This document shows positions 1-9,117 of a DNA stretch of 27,148 nt, one piece after another. The position numbers were made by a program, and so were the translations under genes. Below the pieces are notes generated by a model. It had not been told where the DNA came from. It did no database searches and saw nothing but the letters and a program-made list of their open reading frames with translations. Source of the DNA: JAENVU01 sp046598395 (GTDB lineage Bacteria; Actinomycetota; Acidimicrobiia; IMCC26256; JAENVU01); NCBI GenBank assembly GCA_046598395.1, contig JBKJIQ010000014.1, forward strand, positions 1 to 27,148. Reading direction: 5' to 3'. Position 1 is the first letter of the stretch. Every line of letters begins with the position of its first letter.

Positions 1-41
1 TCCACGTCTGCGTTGCGACCCGCGTCTGGCGGCGTGGCCAT
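1..41 (-). CDS. Start of an unidentified gene, cut by the window edge
   Basis: An ATG at 41-39 shares one base with the TGA stop (43-41) of the AftD-like gene, giving a TGATG junction typical of translational coupling. The frame stays open for 13 codons to the edge and begins MATPPDAGRNADV. Nothing can be said about function from so few residues. The coupling suggests it is co-expressed with the arabinofuranosyltransferase-like gene and may act in the same envelope pathway. It could also be a chance open frame. Confidence 0.45.
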   Translation of the reverse strand, partial: MATPPDAGRNADV

Positions 42-3000
42 CAGCTCGAGCCGTGGTCGTCGAGTACGGGGGTCGATCCCGAGACCGGAGCGGGCGGCGA
101 CCCTACGGATCGGGAGCGCAAGACTCGGCCGACGAGCACGTCCGATGCGAGCAGGATCACCGCGAGCCAACCGACATTGCGCATGCGTTCAAAGTAGATG
201 GGCCAGTCGAAGTTGGCCTGATAACTGTGACGGTACTGGCCGGTCGCCACGTAGACCGCGATGAAGATTCCGAGCAGCGCCGGTAACAGTCGCAACAACC
301 CGCGCGCCCGCGGCCATCGCAACGCGATAGCAACCAGAACGAGTGGTATCAAACCCCACGCAGGCCGAACGAGTACCGCAGTCGCGAAACCGGCGGCGAG
401 CGCAGTCAGCACAAGCGGGATCGGGCCTACCGCAGTCCCATCGCTCCCGAAGGGACGCACGAAGGCCGCCGGGCGGTCGGGCTCATCACTGGGTTCGGCG
501 CCTGTAGGTTCGGCGCTCGTGACTTCAACCCCGGCGGGGCGCGACCGGCGACGTCGCCACCCTCCGATCGCGACGATCGCGATGCAGCCGATCATCGCGA
601 TCACCGAGATCGCGAGTGCGACCCAGACCAGCCGCTGCGGCGTCCACGCCATCGTGATCGTCGCGCTCGACTCACCCGGACGCGGCGTCACCAACCACCC
701 GTTCGCAAACCCGTCCACGAGTTGCGGCGCTCCGAGGTCACGGCCATTCACCGTGGCGTGCCAACCCTCGTTACGGCTCTGGCCGAGCACCAACCAATAG
801 GGCCGCTTCGCTCCGCTGACGTGCACCTTGGTGGAAGTCCGTTGCCGGTCCACGACGGTGAAGCGCGGCGCCCCGGTCTCGACATGACGCGTGAAGATCT
901 CCGGCGTGGCTGCTGCGCCGTTCGCGTCGGAACTCAACAACACTCTGCTGAGTCCGAGCCCATCGGAGCGATTCGTCCCACCTCGGATTTCATGCGATCC
1001 CGATGTCAACGCGACCGCGGTAGCGGCGACACACGGCTCGAGCCGAAGCGCTCGGCCTTCGAGCGCGTCGGCCGTGGTACCGAGCACGCGGATCGCAATG
1101 GGCCGTCCGTCGACCCGCAATCGGTCCGTGGTGCAGGTGGTCGGGAGTTGCGTGGGTAACGCGGCCCGCCGCACCCCCGCGATGCCCGCCTCCGCGAGAC
1201 CGATCGGCAACGTGATCGGCACCTTGTCGGCGCCAAACGTTGTGTGGCGTTCGAGGTCATCGATCACGATACGAAACCGACGACCGGTGATCGGCGCAAA
1301 CGACACCGGCGAGCGCGTGATGCCATCGACCGGTTGGCCACGGGGCACGTCGACCGTGCGACTCGTTCCATCGTCGGACGTGATCAGAAACCGCGTGAGC
1401 ACGGAGTGGCGACCATCTTCAACCAACGCAAGATCCATGTGATCAACGGCGACTGGGTTCTGAACCGAGACATCGATCCACTGACCACGCAAGTTTCGGT
1501 CCCGGCTGTTCCATGCCGTTGCGATATCGCCGTCGAATGCTGCCGACGCGCGCGCCTTGATGTTCGAGAACCGCGCGCTCGAGTTGGCGCGAATACCACC
1601 GGCCTCGACACCAGGGGTGCCGAGAGCAAGGTCGATCGCATTGTCGCGTGCGAGTGGGTTGACGTTGAACGCACCACTCAACCCAAACTCGCGCGCGTTC
1701 GGCAGCACGAACTGGCGCGCGAGGTCGGCCTCCGCGCCGGTCATGAGCAGACCGAGCGCGTGGTCGGCTGATCGCCGACCCAGGGTGCCGAGCAGGTCCA
1801 CGGGTAGGCGGGTGATCTCGTGCACGCGAATCGTTCTGGCCGATGGCACATCGTCCCGCAACTTTATTTCGGCAAAGCCCACGCCAGACTTGCGGCGACG
1901 CGCCTTCTCGGTCGGCACCGGCCCTACGGCGTTGCTCTGCGTGGCTTCGATCTGAACCTCGAAGGTCGAGAACTTCCGCCGCGGGAACGTCACGACCTGA
2001 TCGTGAATCGATCGCTTGATCGTGCGATGGATCTGGGGGCCGCCATCGAAGCGGAGACCGACCCGCGTGATCCATCGACCCCGTGGACCGCGCTGTGCCT
2101 GCTGCAGCGTCACACTCCCCGCCGTGATGGGATGATCCAGCACCACTCGCAGCCGTTCCGGGCCAACCTTCGATACCCCCGAGGCGACCTCCCACGCGGT
2201 GCGCGGGTCGTCGTCAAACGCGAGCGCAGGCCGTGCGTCGGGGGCGAATCCGAAACTGGGGTTCCCGTAACTCGTCGCTTGGACCGACTTGACCCCGCGC
2301 AGCTCGGTCACGGTACGGGCTCGATCCGCCGGGCCGCTCGCGACCGTCTCGCCCGTGGCATAGGACGAGTCCGGGAACACATCGAGCCGCTGATCCAGCA
2401 GGTCCTTCTGCAGCGGCCGCTCACCGGCTTGTTCGGTATAGCCGTAGTTGTTCCGCATGCCCGCCCACCGCATCCCCCGGCGACGGTTGGAGTCGGTGAC
2501 CAAGAGCACCGCGTCGCGGGCAACCAGCCGGCGGAGTTCACTCGGGTGCTTGGTATACGCCGGCGAATACAGCACCACCCGATTCGCATCCACGAGTCCT
2601 GCACTCGCGGCATCGACGAGCCCTTCGCCATCACCGTCGATGACCAGCGGATCAGATGCCGCCTTCGTCCGCACGATCGGACTGGGATGGCGAACCGGCA
2701 GCACGGCCACCGGCTTGGGTTCACCCACCGCAGGCGCGGAGGGATCGCTCAAGTTCCCCCCCAACGGCTTGCCCGGAATGTGATCTCCAAAAAGTCTTGG
2801 TGCTGCAAGTCCACGGGGCACACCACCGGAGGTCAGGTCCTTCCAGAGGTCCCGAGCAGAGACGATCGAGAACTGATCGGTCTGAAGATCCATTCGCAGG
2901 AGCACGTCACCGACGCCCATGAGGCGAGCAATCGGCGCAATCGCGTTCGGATCGAGCAAGCGGCTCTGCACCCGCCGGTCCATCGCGATCAAAAGATTGG

Positions 3001-4537
3001 TCGAAGCGTCTCCGCCCCACGGAACGAGCTCGCGCGCCACCGACGGTCGATCCATCAGACCGGGTTCAATCGGGTCGATGGTGTCACCCCACCGGTATGC
3101 CGCGAAGTCACTGCCCGGCAAGGTGAGGACTCGAGTATCGGCCCCGCGCTGATCGAGCGCGGTGAGGGCCTGGGTCCAATAGCTCGGGACCTTCTCGGCG
3201 CGCTCGAGATACCCGCTGTAGTACCGCCCGTTCCAGAGGCCCGGTGCATTCGCGATGCACAGCGCACCCACCACCACTGCGGCGACCGGACCGACCACGC
3301 GTCGGCCGCGCTGCGCGAAGGAGTCGGCCAGGGTCGAGACCCCCACCCCGAGCAAGACCGAGAGGCCCAAGCTCAGCAGCGGGACCGCGCGGGCCGTGCT
3401 GCGGAGCGCGAACCCGGCAGTGGAACTCGTCGCGAACGTCCGGAAAAGTGCGCCAATGGCGGTGGGGTCGTGGAAGGGCGACGCGGCGACGGCGACGACC
3501 AGGCCCACGATCACGAGGAAGACGAAGAACGCGCGTTGGCGCCAGCGGAGCATCCCCCCTGCCAACAGGCCGAGCGCCGGGATCCCGAAGCTCACCGCGA
3601 TCAGCCACGGGCGGTTCGTGAAATCGAGGACCGCGTCGTTCCACGAACCGCGCACATCGCCGCCGTAGAAGAACCAGTAACCGAGGCCGCGTAACACTTC
3701 CGATGCCGTGGACGTGGCGGACACGGTTTCGATCGACTCGGTAAAGCGGAGGATCCCCATCCCGTAGTGGCCCTCCACGTACAGGCCGATGATCCACCAG
3801 AGTGAGCTCAAACCCGTGAGCAGACCGGTTCTCCAGACCGCGGCCCACGCTCGGCCCAGGTCAATTTCGCGCGACACGACGACCGACCACACCAGCCACG
3901 CCGCCGGACCGAGCAACGCGTAGAGCAACGCCGTGGCATTGACCCCACCCACGATCTGCACGGTGATCGCGAACAGGGCCGGATATTTCCAACCACCGCG
4001 GCGCAGCGCTCGAATCGTGAACGCGAGCAGAAACGGGAGGGCCGCCCACGGCCCGAGCAGCACACTCAGCCGGGCCGAGAACTCGAGCGCGTAGGGGCTC
4101 AACGCGTACGCCAGCACCGCAACGGGCACGCCCGCACCTCGGATACCGAGCGTACGGAGGAGGTAGCGCATGCCAAGACCGGCGGCGAAGATCAAGGATC
4201 CGAGCCACAAGCGTTGGGCGACCCACGCCGGCAGGCCCAGGGCGACTTCGGTCACCCAATAGAACGGCCCGAGCGGGAACAGGTATCCGATCGACTGGTG
4301 GGTCACGGTACCGAGGCCGATGTTGGGATCCCACAATGTGGCAACCCTCCCGAGGAACCGGGCCGGATCCAGGTACAGGTAGCTCTTGGTGTCGGCTACT
4401 ACCCGCCCGGGTGAGGTCGCCAAGATTGGGACGTACACCAGCGCGGCGAACACCACGTATCCAGCCAGTGCCCGGAGCCGACCGGCGCCGGGAACGTGCG
4501 ACTCGCCAGCATCGGGTCGGACCGTCGAAATCCTCAT
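41..4537 (-). CDS. aftD: AftD-family alpha-(1->3)-arabinofuranosyltransferase-like membrane protein
   Basis: Predicted GT-C glycosyltransferase of 1498 residues, a size typical of AftD. AftD adds arabinofuranose from decaprenyl-phosphoryl-arabinose to arabinan on the outer face of the membrane. The N-terminus has a first membrane segment (about residues 22-41), then the acidic loop DTKSYLYLDP (Asp49) and a block rich in QRLWLG and GYLFPLGPFYW, which is the DUF3367 pattern. Many further helices lie in the first 500 residues. The middle, extracellular part carries two or more discoidin-like sugar-binding modules (for example AFDDDPRTAWEV and AFDGDIATAWNSRD). Hydrophobic helices return near the C-terminus. 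I chose ATG 4537, not the longer open frame, because the family alignment begins there and a GGGGG stretch lies upstream. The gene follows the SSB-like gene by 106 bases and is coupled to a following partial gene. The exact acceptor in this organism is unknown, since arabinogalactan has not been shown here. Confidence 0.85.
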   Translation of the reverse strand: MRISTVRPDAGESHVPGAGRLRALAGYVVFAALVYVPILATSPGRVVADTKSYLYLDPARFLGRVATLWDPNIGLGTVTHQSIGYLFPLGPFYWVTEVALGLPAWVAQRLWLGSLIFAAGLGMRYLLRTLGIRGAGVPVAVLAYALSPYALEFSARLSVLLGPWAALPFLLAFTIRALRRGGWKYPALFAITVQIVGGVNATALLYALLGPAAWLVWSVVVSREIDLGRAWAAVWRTGLLTGLSSLWWIIGLYVEGHYGMGILRFTESIETVSATSTASEVLRGLGYWFFYGGDVRGSWNDAVLDFTNRPWLIAVSFGIPALGLLAGGMLRWRQRAFFVFLVIVGLVVAVAASPFHDPTAIGALFRTFATSSTAGFALRSTARAVPLLSLGLSVLLGVGVSTLADSFAQRGRRVVGPVAAVVVGALCIANAPGLWNGRYYSGYLERAEKVPSYWTQALTALDQRGADTRVLTLPGSDFAAYRWGDTIDPIEPGLMDRPSVARELVPWGGDASTNLLIAMDRRVQSRLLDPNAIAPIARLMGVGDVLLRMDLQTDQFSIVSARDLWKDLTSGGVPRGLAAPRLFGDHIPGKPLGGNLSDPSAPAVGEPKPVAVLPVRHPSPIVRTKAASDPLVIDGDGEGLVDAASAGLVDANRVVLYSPAYTKHPSELRRLVARDAVLLVTDSNRRRGMRWAGMRNNYGYTEQAGERPLQKDLLDQRLDVFPDSSYATGETVASGPADRARTVTELRGVKSVQATSYGNPSFGFAPDARPALAFDDDPRTAWEVASGVSKVGPERLRVVLDHPITAGSVTLQQAQRGPRGRWITRVGLRFDGGPQIHRTIKRSIHDQVVTFPRRKFSTFEVQIEATQSNAVGPVPTEKARRRKSGVGFAEIKLRDDVPSARTIRVHEITRLPVDLLGTLGRRSADHALGLLMTGAEADLARQFVLPNAREFGLSGAFNVNPLARDNAIDLALGTPGVEAGGIRANSSARFSNIKARASAAFDGDIATAWNSRDRNLRGQWIDVSVQNPVAVDHMDLALVEDGRHSVLTRFLITSDDGTSRTVDVPRGQPVDGITRSPVSFAPITGRRFRIVIDDLERHTTFGADKVPITLPIGLAEAGIAGVRRAALPTQLPTTCTTDRLRVDGRPIAIRVLGTTADALEGRALRLEPCVAATAVALTSGSHEIRGGTNRSDGLGLSRVLLSSDANGAAATPEIFTRHVETGAPRFTVVDRQRTSTKVHVSGAKRPYWLVLGQSRNEGWHATVNGRDLGAPQLVDGFANGWLVTPRPGESSATITMAWTPQRLVWVALAISVIAMIGCIAIVAIGGWRRRRSRPAGVEVTSAEPTGAEPSDEPDRPAAFVRPFGSDGTAVGPIPLVLTALAAGFATAVLVRPAWGLIPLVLVAIALRWPRARGLLRLLPALLGIFIAVYVATGQYRHSYQANFDWPIYFERMRNVGWLAVILLASDVLVGRVLRSRSVGSPPAPVSGSTPVLDDHGSS

Positions 4538-4643
4538 TGCCGACGGGCCCCCAGCCGCATCCCACAGGTTGTGGTGTGCCTCGAACGAAGCCAGTAAGCC
4601 TACCCCCACGCCAGGTCGGCGAGGACGCGGTCCGATCCTCCGA

Positions 4644-4994
4644 TCAGGCATCCATGAGTTCGCTGAGCATGGCCGCCACCCGACGCGACACCGTCCCGAG
4701 CTCGCGTCGGCGCGGGCGGCCGACGAACGCGGCCTCCACATCCACGCGGCTCCCGGTACCCGCACCGGATCGATAAAACCGCCGCCGCACTGCGCCGAGG
4801 ACGATGAGCTCGTCACCCTCAGCGAGTTCGGCGATCCATGCGGGTGGGTCCCACACGCTGACCGGCACCGACGTTATGCGATCTCCGGCGTGGGCTCGCA
4901 GGCTCAGCGTTGCCACCGATGACCCAGATGGGAGCGTCCGTAACTCAGGCCCGGTCGAAAGCGGCCCGCGCACCACCACCATGTTGAAATCCAT
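4644..4994 (-). CDS. Single-stranded DNA-binding (SSB-like) OB-fold protein
   Basis: Protein of 116 residues. The N-terminus (MDFNMVVVRGPLSTGPELRT) and the following strand with VATLSLRA look like the first strands of a bacterial SSB OB fold, and the segment GDELIVLGAVRRRFYR matches the later core strands. SSB proteins coat single-stranded DNA in replication and repair. This one is shorter than a housekeeping SSB (about 150-180 residues) and ends in MLSELMDA, without the Gly/Pro linker and acidic DDDIPF-type tip that recruits partners, so it is probably a secondary paralog. The ATG at 4994 is preceded by GAGGA seven bases upstream, a good ribosome binding site. It is divergent from the plus-strand acyltransferase gene and lies upstream of the AftD-like gene. 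Its DNA-binding activity is inferred from the fold. Confidence 0.75.
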   Translation of the reverse strand: MDFNMVVVRGPLSTGPELRTLPSGSSVATLSLRAHAGDRITSVPVSVWDPPAWIAELAEGDELIVLGAVRRRFYRSGAGTGSRVDVEAAFVGRPRRRELGTVSRRVAAMLSELMDA

Positions 4995-5214
4995 GTTCGA
5001 TCCTCACAGTTGTTCGGCCCCAACGATTGAGACCAACCGATACAGAACGCGACCGTGACCATCGCGTCGCGGGGAAGCGAGCGGAAGCACTGAACGTGCG
5101 TTCGATTCGTACCTCGCCACCATACCGACGGGGTACGACCATCGCCTTCGCGGGTTGACCGGGCCTGGCCTCGCGCCCTGACCCGCGGTCTCGATCTGCG
5201 ATCATGTCTGACAC
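4995..5214. other. Intergenic region between divergent genes
   Basis: These 220 bases separate the minus-strand SSB-like gene from the plus-strand acyltransferase gene and must hold both promoters. I see a ribosome binding site for the SSB-like gene and a palindrome at the acyltransferase start. I found no convincing paired -35/-10 elements. The open frame through it on the minus strand shows no family resemblance. Confidence 0.5.
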
Positions 5215-5222
5215 ATGTCAGA
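5207..5222 (+). promoter_or_regulatory. 16-bp palindrome spanning the acyltransferase start codon
   Basis: TCTGACA-CA-TGTCAGA is a perfect 7-bp inverted repeat with a 2-base centre, and the ATG of the acyltransferase starts in its centre (5215). No Shine-Dalgarno sequence is visible upstream, so the transcript may be leaderless. A dimeric repressor site or a small RNA hairpin covering the start codon are both possible. A chance palindrome cannot be excluded. Confidence 0.3.
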
Positions 5223-7077
5223 GCGCGGAGTCTCCATTCCCCACATCCGCGCCCTCGACGGGTTGCGAGGGCTCGCCATCGTGGGTGTCCTGCTGTTTCA
5301 TGGCGGACACCTCCGCGGCGGGTTCCTCGGCGTGGATTTATTCTTCGTCCTCTCCGGATTCTTGATCACGTCCCTGCTCCTTGCGGAACACTCCCGCACG
5401 GATCGGATCGCGCTCGGAGCCTTCTGGGCGCGTCGAGCTCGACGCCTCCTCCCCGCGCTGGTACTCGTACTATTCTTCGTCGCGCTCTACGCAGTGGTGT
5501 GGGCTGATCCCACGGCGTACACCACGATTCGGGACGATGCACTCGCCACCCTTGGCTACGTTGCGAACTGGCGAGCCATTGCAGTTGGAAACGACTACTT
5601 CAGTCTCTTCGCCTCCCAGTCGCCGCTCGAACACACGTGGAGCCTCGCCATCGAGGAACAGTTCTACGTGGTCTGGCCGCTGGCGTTCTTCGGAATCGCC
5701 GCCTGGTGGCATCGCCGCACTGCCGCCGCAGTCCTGGTCACCGCGCTCGTCCTCGGCGCCACATCGACCGGCCTCATGGTCCTGTTGTACAAGGCCGCCG
5801 ATACCTCCCGGGCGTACTACGGCACCGACACCCGCGCGACCGCACTCTTCGCGGGCATCGCCGTCGCCGCGGCGATCGCGCTCTGGGGTCACGTACGCGG
5901 TCGCGTGCTTCGCGTTGCACTCGAGGTCACGGCGATCGGCGCGCTCGGCGCGCTCGCGTACGCATGGACATCCGTCGGTGGCGGGTTCCCCCGCCTTTAT
6001 CACGGCGGATTCCTGGCCACGGGAATCGCGGCCGCGGTCATCATCCTGGCTGCGATCCATCCTCAACGCGGTCCGATCGCCGTCGCATTGTCGTTCCCGC
6101 CATTGTGCTGGCTCGGCCTCATCAGCTATGGCCTTTATCTCTGGCATTGGCCGATCGACGTGATCCTGTACCCGGCCCGAGCCGGATTCAACGGCTGGCC
6201 GTTGTTCGCCACCCAGTCCGCCGTTGCGATTGCGATCGCCACTGCCTCGTACGTGCTGGTGGAGGCACCGATCCGACACGGAGCGTTGCGACCAAGGCAG
6301 TGGCGATGGATCGCGCCAGCCACCGCGGTCCTGCTCGTCGGTGCGATCTTCGCCGCCACGGCTGGAGCCAAGTCGATTCAGCTCCCGGACGACGACACCG
6401 GCCGTGCCGCCCCCGGCGGGGTCCTCGTCGTGGGCGATTCCGTCGCGCGCACTGTGGCGCCCGGACTCGACCGTCGAGGCTTCGACGTCACGAATGAAGG
6501 CGCCAACGCGTGTCGGCTCATGGTCGGGAAGATCCGCGGTGGACCACCCACCGAACCCTGTCCCTGGCATCAGATCTTCCAACGCAACGTCCGCGTGCTG
6601 AAGCCGGGCGTGGTGGTGCTCGTCCAAGGCGCGTTTGAACTGCTCGATATCAAGCCACCCGGCTCGCCCCGATGGTTCATTCCCGGTGACCTGTTCTGGG
6701 CGAACTACTACAAGGCCACGCTTGAAACCGCGGTCAAACTCCTCACGGCCACCGGCGCCAACGTCGTGATCCCGTCGATCCCCTGCATGGGCTCGCCCAT
6801 CTTGGATGCCAAGATCGCCGAAGCGTCGCAGTTCAACGTGGCGCGAGTGCGGGCCGCGAACGCAGTCATCGCGCTCGTCGCCAGAAAGAATCCGAAGGTG
6901 ACGGCGCCGGATCTGTTCTCGTTCCTCTGCCCGACCGGTAAGTATCAAGACTCGCTCAACGGCGTCTCAGGAGTTCGGGTCGACGGGGTCCACTTCAGCC
7001 GTGCCGGTTCGGACCTCGTGGCGAGCTTCCTCGCTCCGGCCATCGCGGCCGTGAAACCCGCGACCATCGCCCGGTAA
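5215..7077 (+). CDS. Acyltransferase-3 / SGNH fusion (OafA-type O-acetyltransferase)
   Basis: Integral membrane O-acyltransferase of 620 residues that probably moves acetyl groups from the cytoplasm to a surface polysaccharide. Residues 10-380 form the acyltransferase-3 domain of about ten helices: RALDGLRGLAIVGVLLFH (His29), GVDLFFVLSGFLIT, and EEQFYVVWPL. Residues 400-620 form a C-terminal SGNH hydrolase-like domain with the Ser motif VGDSVA (Ser409) and the Asp-x-x-His pair DGVH (Asp590, His593). This is the OafA/YrhL architecture, where the external SGNH domain completes transfer to the glycan. The start ATG 5215 puts the family N-terminus at residue 10 and lies inside a palindrome, without a visible ribosome binding site. 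A degraded duplicate of its 3' end lies at 8971-10530. The acyl group and the glycan acceptor are not known. Confidence 0.9.
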   Translation: MSERGVSIPHIRALDGLRGLAIVGVLLFHGGHLRGGFLGVDLFFVLSGFLITSLLLAEHSRTDRIALGAFWARRARRLLPALVLVLFFVALYAVVWADPTAYTTIRDDALATLGYVANWRAIAVGNDYFSLFASQSPLEHTWSLAIEEQFYVVWPLAFFGIAAWWHRRTAAAVLVTALVLGATSTGLMVLLYKAADTSRAYYGTDTRATALFAGIAVAAAIALWGHVRGRVLRVALEVTAIGALGALAYAWTSVGGGFPRLYHGGFLATGIAAAVIILAAIHPQRGPIAVALSFPPLCWLGLISYGLYLWHWPIDVILYPARAGFNGWPLFATQSAVAIAIATASYVLVEAPIRHGALRPRQWRWIAPATAVLLVGAIFAATAGAKSIQLPDDDTGRAAPGGVLVVGDSVARTVAPGLDRRGFDVTNEGANACRLMVGKIRGGPPTEPCPWHQIFQRNVRVLKPGVVVLVQGAFELLDIKPPGSPRWFIPGDLFWANYYKATLETAVKLLTATGANVVIPSIPCMGSPILDAKIAEASQFNVARVRAANAVIALVARKNPKVTAPDLFSFLCPTGKYQDSLNGVSGVRVDGVHFSRAGSDLVASFLAPAIAAVKPATIAR

Positions 7078-7218
7078 CGCCGCGGATGCGGTCCCAAGAG
7101 GGTCTGCAACCTCCGAAATATGGGTCAACTGATCGTGTCGGGGGTCATGGGGCGGGGGCTAGACTTACCCCAACGGGTGGTTGGTATCCGAGCATGGACC
7201 GTGGGCTGCGGGGTACGC

Positions 7219-8916
7219 ATGAAGTACAGGCTGCGAATTGCCGTCGCGGTGGCGTCAACCATGACTGCGCAGTTGCTGCTCGCCACCGCAGTCCCGAGCG
7301 GTGCGACCGGGTTCCAGAGAACCGCTTCGATCGGTGACGCATCGGTAGTCGAGGGGAACAATCTCACCCGGCAGGTTTACTTCGCGCTGACACTGTCGCG
7401 GCCTTCCAACACCGAAGTAGACGTGGTTTATAATATTGCTGCCTTAGGTACGGCAACCGGCGGACTTTGCACCAGTCCTGGCGTTGACTTTGAGGATCGC
7501 GGCGGAGCCTTTACTGTGGTCAGATTTCCCGTTCTTGCAAGTGGAACAACGGCGGTTACGAAGCAAATAGCCGTGAAGGTCTGTCCAGATTCAAAGTTAG
7601 AACCGGACGAAACCTTTACTGTAGCACTGTGGAATGTGACCGGAGGATACACGTTGCTGCATAACATCGGGGCCGGTCTTATTATCGATGATGACAGCTC
7701 TCCAGCTTTAGGAGTGGATACTTCGATCGGCGATGCCAGTCTGGTGGAAGGTGACGCCGGGAACCGAACTCTGAGGTTTCCGGTGACATTATCCCAACCG
7801 ACTTCAGTCCCCGTCTATATTAGGTATACAGTGAGTTCCGGTTCCGCGAGTTGCGGTGCGCTTAGTCATGGAATACCGACGGATCCTTACACTGATTGTT
7901 GGAACCTAAATGGCACGATTAGAACTCTGTCGATTCCAGCCGGTTCGGTCGGCCGCGCTGTCCAAGGGCCTGTAGTATCGGATTCGGCGTACGAAGGCGA
8001 CGAGACTTTTCAAGTCCGGCTAGTCAGCGCCCAAGGTGCAACGATTCATAAGGGAAGCTCACTCGGCACCATCTTGAACGATGACACGCCGTGTAACAAC
8101 GGACAGGCCGCACCCGCCCAATATAAGAAGGTAGTCATTTTTGCGTTCGAGAATCGCACTTGGGCGACCGTGGGTGGTGAGGGGTTTGGTCCCGGTTTAC
8201 CTTACCTACAGGCCTTAGCTAAGTCATGTAGCTACTTTTCAACATGGACGGAAGCAGATATATCCCAGGCGAGTATGACGCAATATACGGCACAGATCAC
8301 GGGGGCGCCCCAGCCGAGCTTAATAAACAACTGCGCTCCCTCAATTTCTTGCTCGACAACGGCCGACAGTGTATTTCGACAGGCGCGAATGTCTGGCAAG
8401 ACGGCTATCAATTATGTTGAAGGAGCATCCGTGCCGTGCTCTGCCGGCTCGCTAGGCGGCCCCGACAACGTAGCGTGGGTGCAAACGGTACCGGCAATGT
8501 ATTTGTGGGATATCGGCGACAGAACTGCTTGTTCGAGCCAAGTACTCCCGTACAACCAGTTCGATCCGACCAACCTCCCCGATTTCTCATTCATCACCCC
8601 TACTCCGTGCCACAACGGCCACCAAGTCTTTACATGCGGTAGCAATACAGCGGTCAATGATTGGGCCAGGGTCAACGTTGAGCAAGTCTTGCAATCGCAA
8701 GCCTACCGGCGGGGCGAGGTCGCGGTTTTTATCTGGTATGACGAAGATTTCCCCGTCCCGAATATGCAGATTGCTCCGAGCGCGACCCCCGGGCCGTTCA
8801 GCACCTCCGGCATCGGCTACGGCTCCACGCTCAAGGCATGGGAGTCCATGCTGGGTCTTCCATGCCTTGCCAACGCTTGTATTTCGCCAGACATGCGTTC
8901 CGTGGGGGGATTCTAA
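7219..8916 (+). CDS. Secreted Calx-beta domain protein with C-terminal phosphoesterase (acid phosphatase-like) domain
   Basis: Protein of 565 residues from ATG 7219, where a signal peptide begins (MKYRLRIAVAVAS, hydrophobic core, likely cleavage after PSGA near residue 29). Two Calx-beta modules follow, at about 34-140 and 165-285; both contain SIGDAS.VEG and the second ends in LGTILNDD. These Ca-binding beta-sandwiches are common in surface proteins. Residues 300-560 resemble the phosphoesterase family that includes acid phosphatases and phospholipase C: KVVIFAFENRTW (metal-binding Glu region), FSFITPTPCHNGH, VAVFIWYDED, and a C-terminal WESMLGLPCL block. So it is probably an exported phosphate-ester hydrolase. 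Codons are unusually A/T-rich for this window (TTA, ATA, AAT, TAT are frequent between about 7340 and 8760), suggesting a different origin. The longer frame from 7120 lacks a sensible leader. Confidence 0.8.
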   Translation: MKYRLRIAVAVASTMTAQLLLATAVPSGATGFQRTASIGDASVVEGNNLTRQVYFALTLSRPSNTEVDVVYNIAALGTATGGLCTSPGVDFEDRGGAFTVVRFPVLASGTTAVTKQIAVKVCPDSKLEPDETFTVALWNVTGGYTLLHNIGAGLIIDDDSSPALGVDTSIGDASLVEGDAGNRTLRFPVTLSQPTSVPVYIRYTVSSGSASCGALSHGIPTDPYTDCWNLNGTIRTLSIPAGSVGRAVQGPVVSDSAYEGDETFQVRLVSAQGATIHKGSSLGTILNDDTPCNNGQAAPAQYKKVVIFAFENRTWATVGGEGFGPGLPYLQALAKSCSYFSTWTEADISQASMTQYTAQITGAPQPSLINNCAPSISCSTTADSVFRQARMSGKTAINYVEGASVPCSAGSLGGPDNVAWVQTVPAMYLWDIGDRTACSSQVLPYNQFDPTNLPDFSFITPTPCHNGHQVFTCGSNTAVNDWARVNVEQVLQSQAYRRGEVAVFIWYDEDFPVPNMQIAPSATPGPFSTSGIGYGSTLKAWESMLGLPCLANACISPDMRSVGGF

Positions 8917-9087
8917 CGGGTTCTCAGCGGATTTGGGGCGCTTCGGACTTCAACGGGGTCGGCGAGTTCCACCGGCAAGTATCAAGACTCAATCCACGGC
9001 GTCTCAAGATTTAGGGTCGACGGAGTCCACTTCAACAGTGCCGTTTCGGACCTCGTGGCGAGCGTCATCGCGCCCGCCAACGCCGCC

Positions 9088-9095
9088 GTGAAACC
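9088..9095. repeat. Left target-site duplication of the ISL3 element
   Basis: GTGAAACC directly precedes the left inverted repeat and is repeated directly after the right one (10504-10511). Eight bases is the usual ISL3-family duplication length. Removing the element and one copy restores the reading frame of the acyltransferase remnant, which confirms the boundaries. Confidence 0.9.
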
Positions 9096-9117
9096 GGCTC
9101 TTCGGATTTTAGCGGGG
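9096..9117 (+). repeat. Left terminal inverted repeat of the ISL3 element
   Basis: It starts GGCTCTTCGGATTTTAGC and matches the complement of 10482-10503 at 20 of 22 positions. The transposase stop codon TAA (9111-9109) lies within it. Confidence 0.9.

Noticed and set aside
1820..3694. Long plus-strand open frame of 624 codons
   Set aside because: It lies wholly opposite the AftD-like gene, shows no family resemblance and is rich in Arg/His/Pro as expected for an antisense frame in GC-rich DNA.
4945..5214. Minus-strand open frame of 89 codons in the intergenic region
   Set aside because: Overlaps the start of the SSB-like gene, has no ribosome binding site and no family resemblance.
5470..6948. 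Long minus-strand open frame of 492 codons
   Set aside because: Antisense to the well-supported acyltransferase-SGNH gene, charged low-complexity composition and no recognisable motif.
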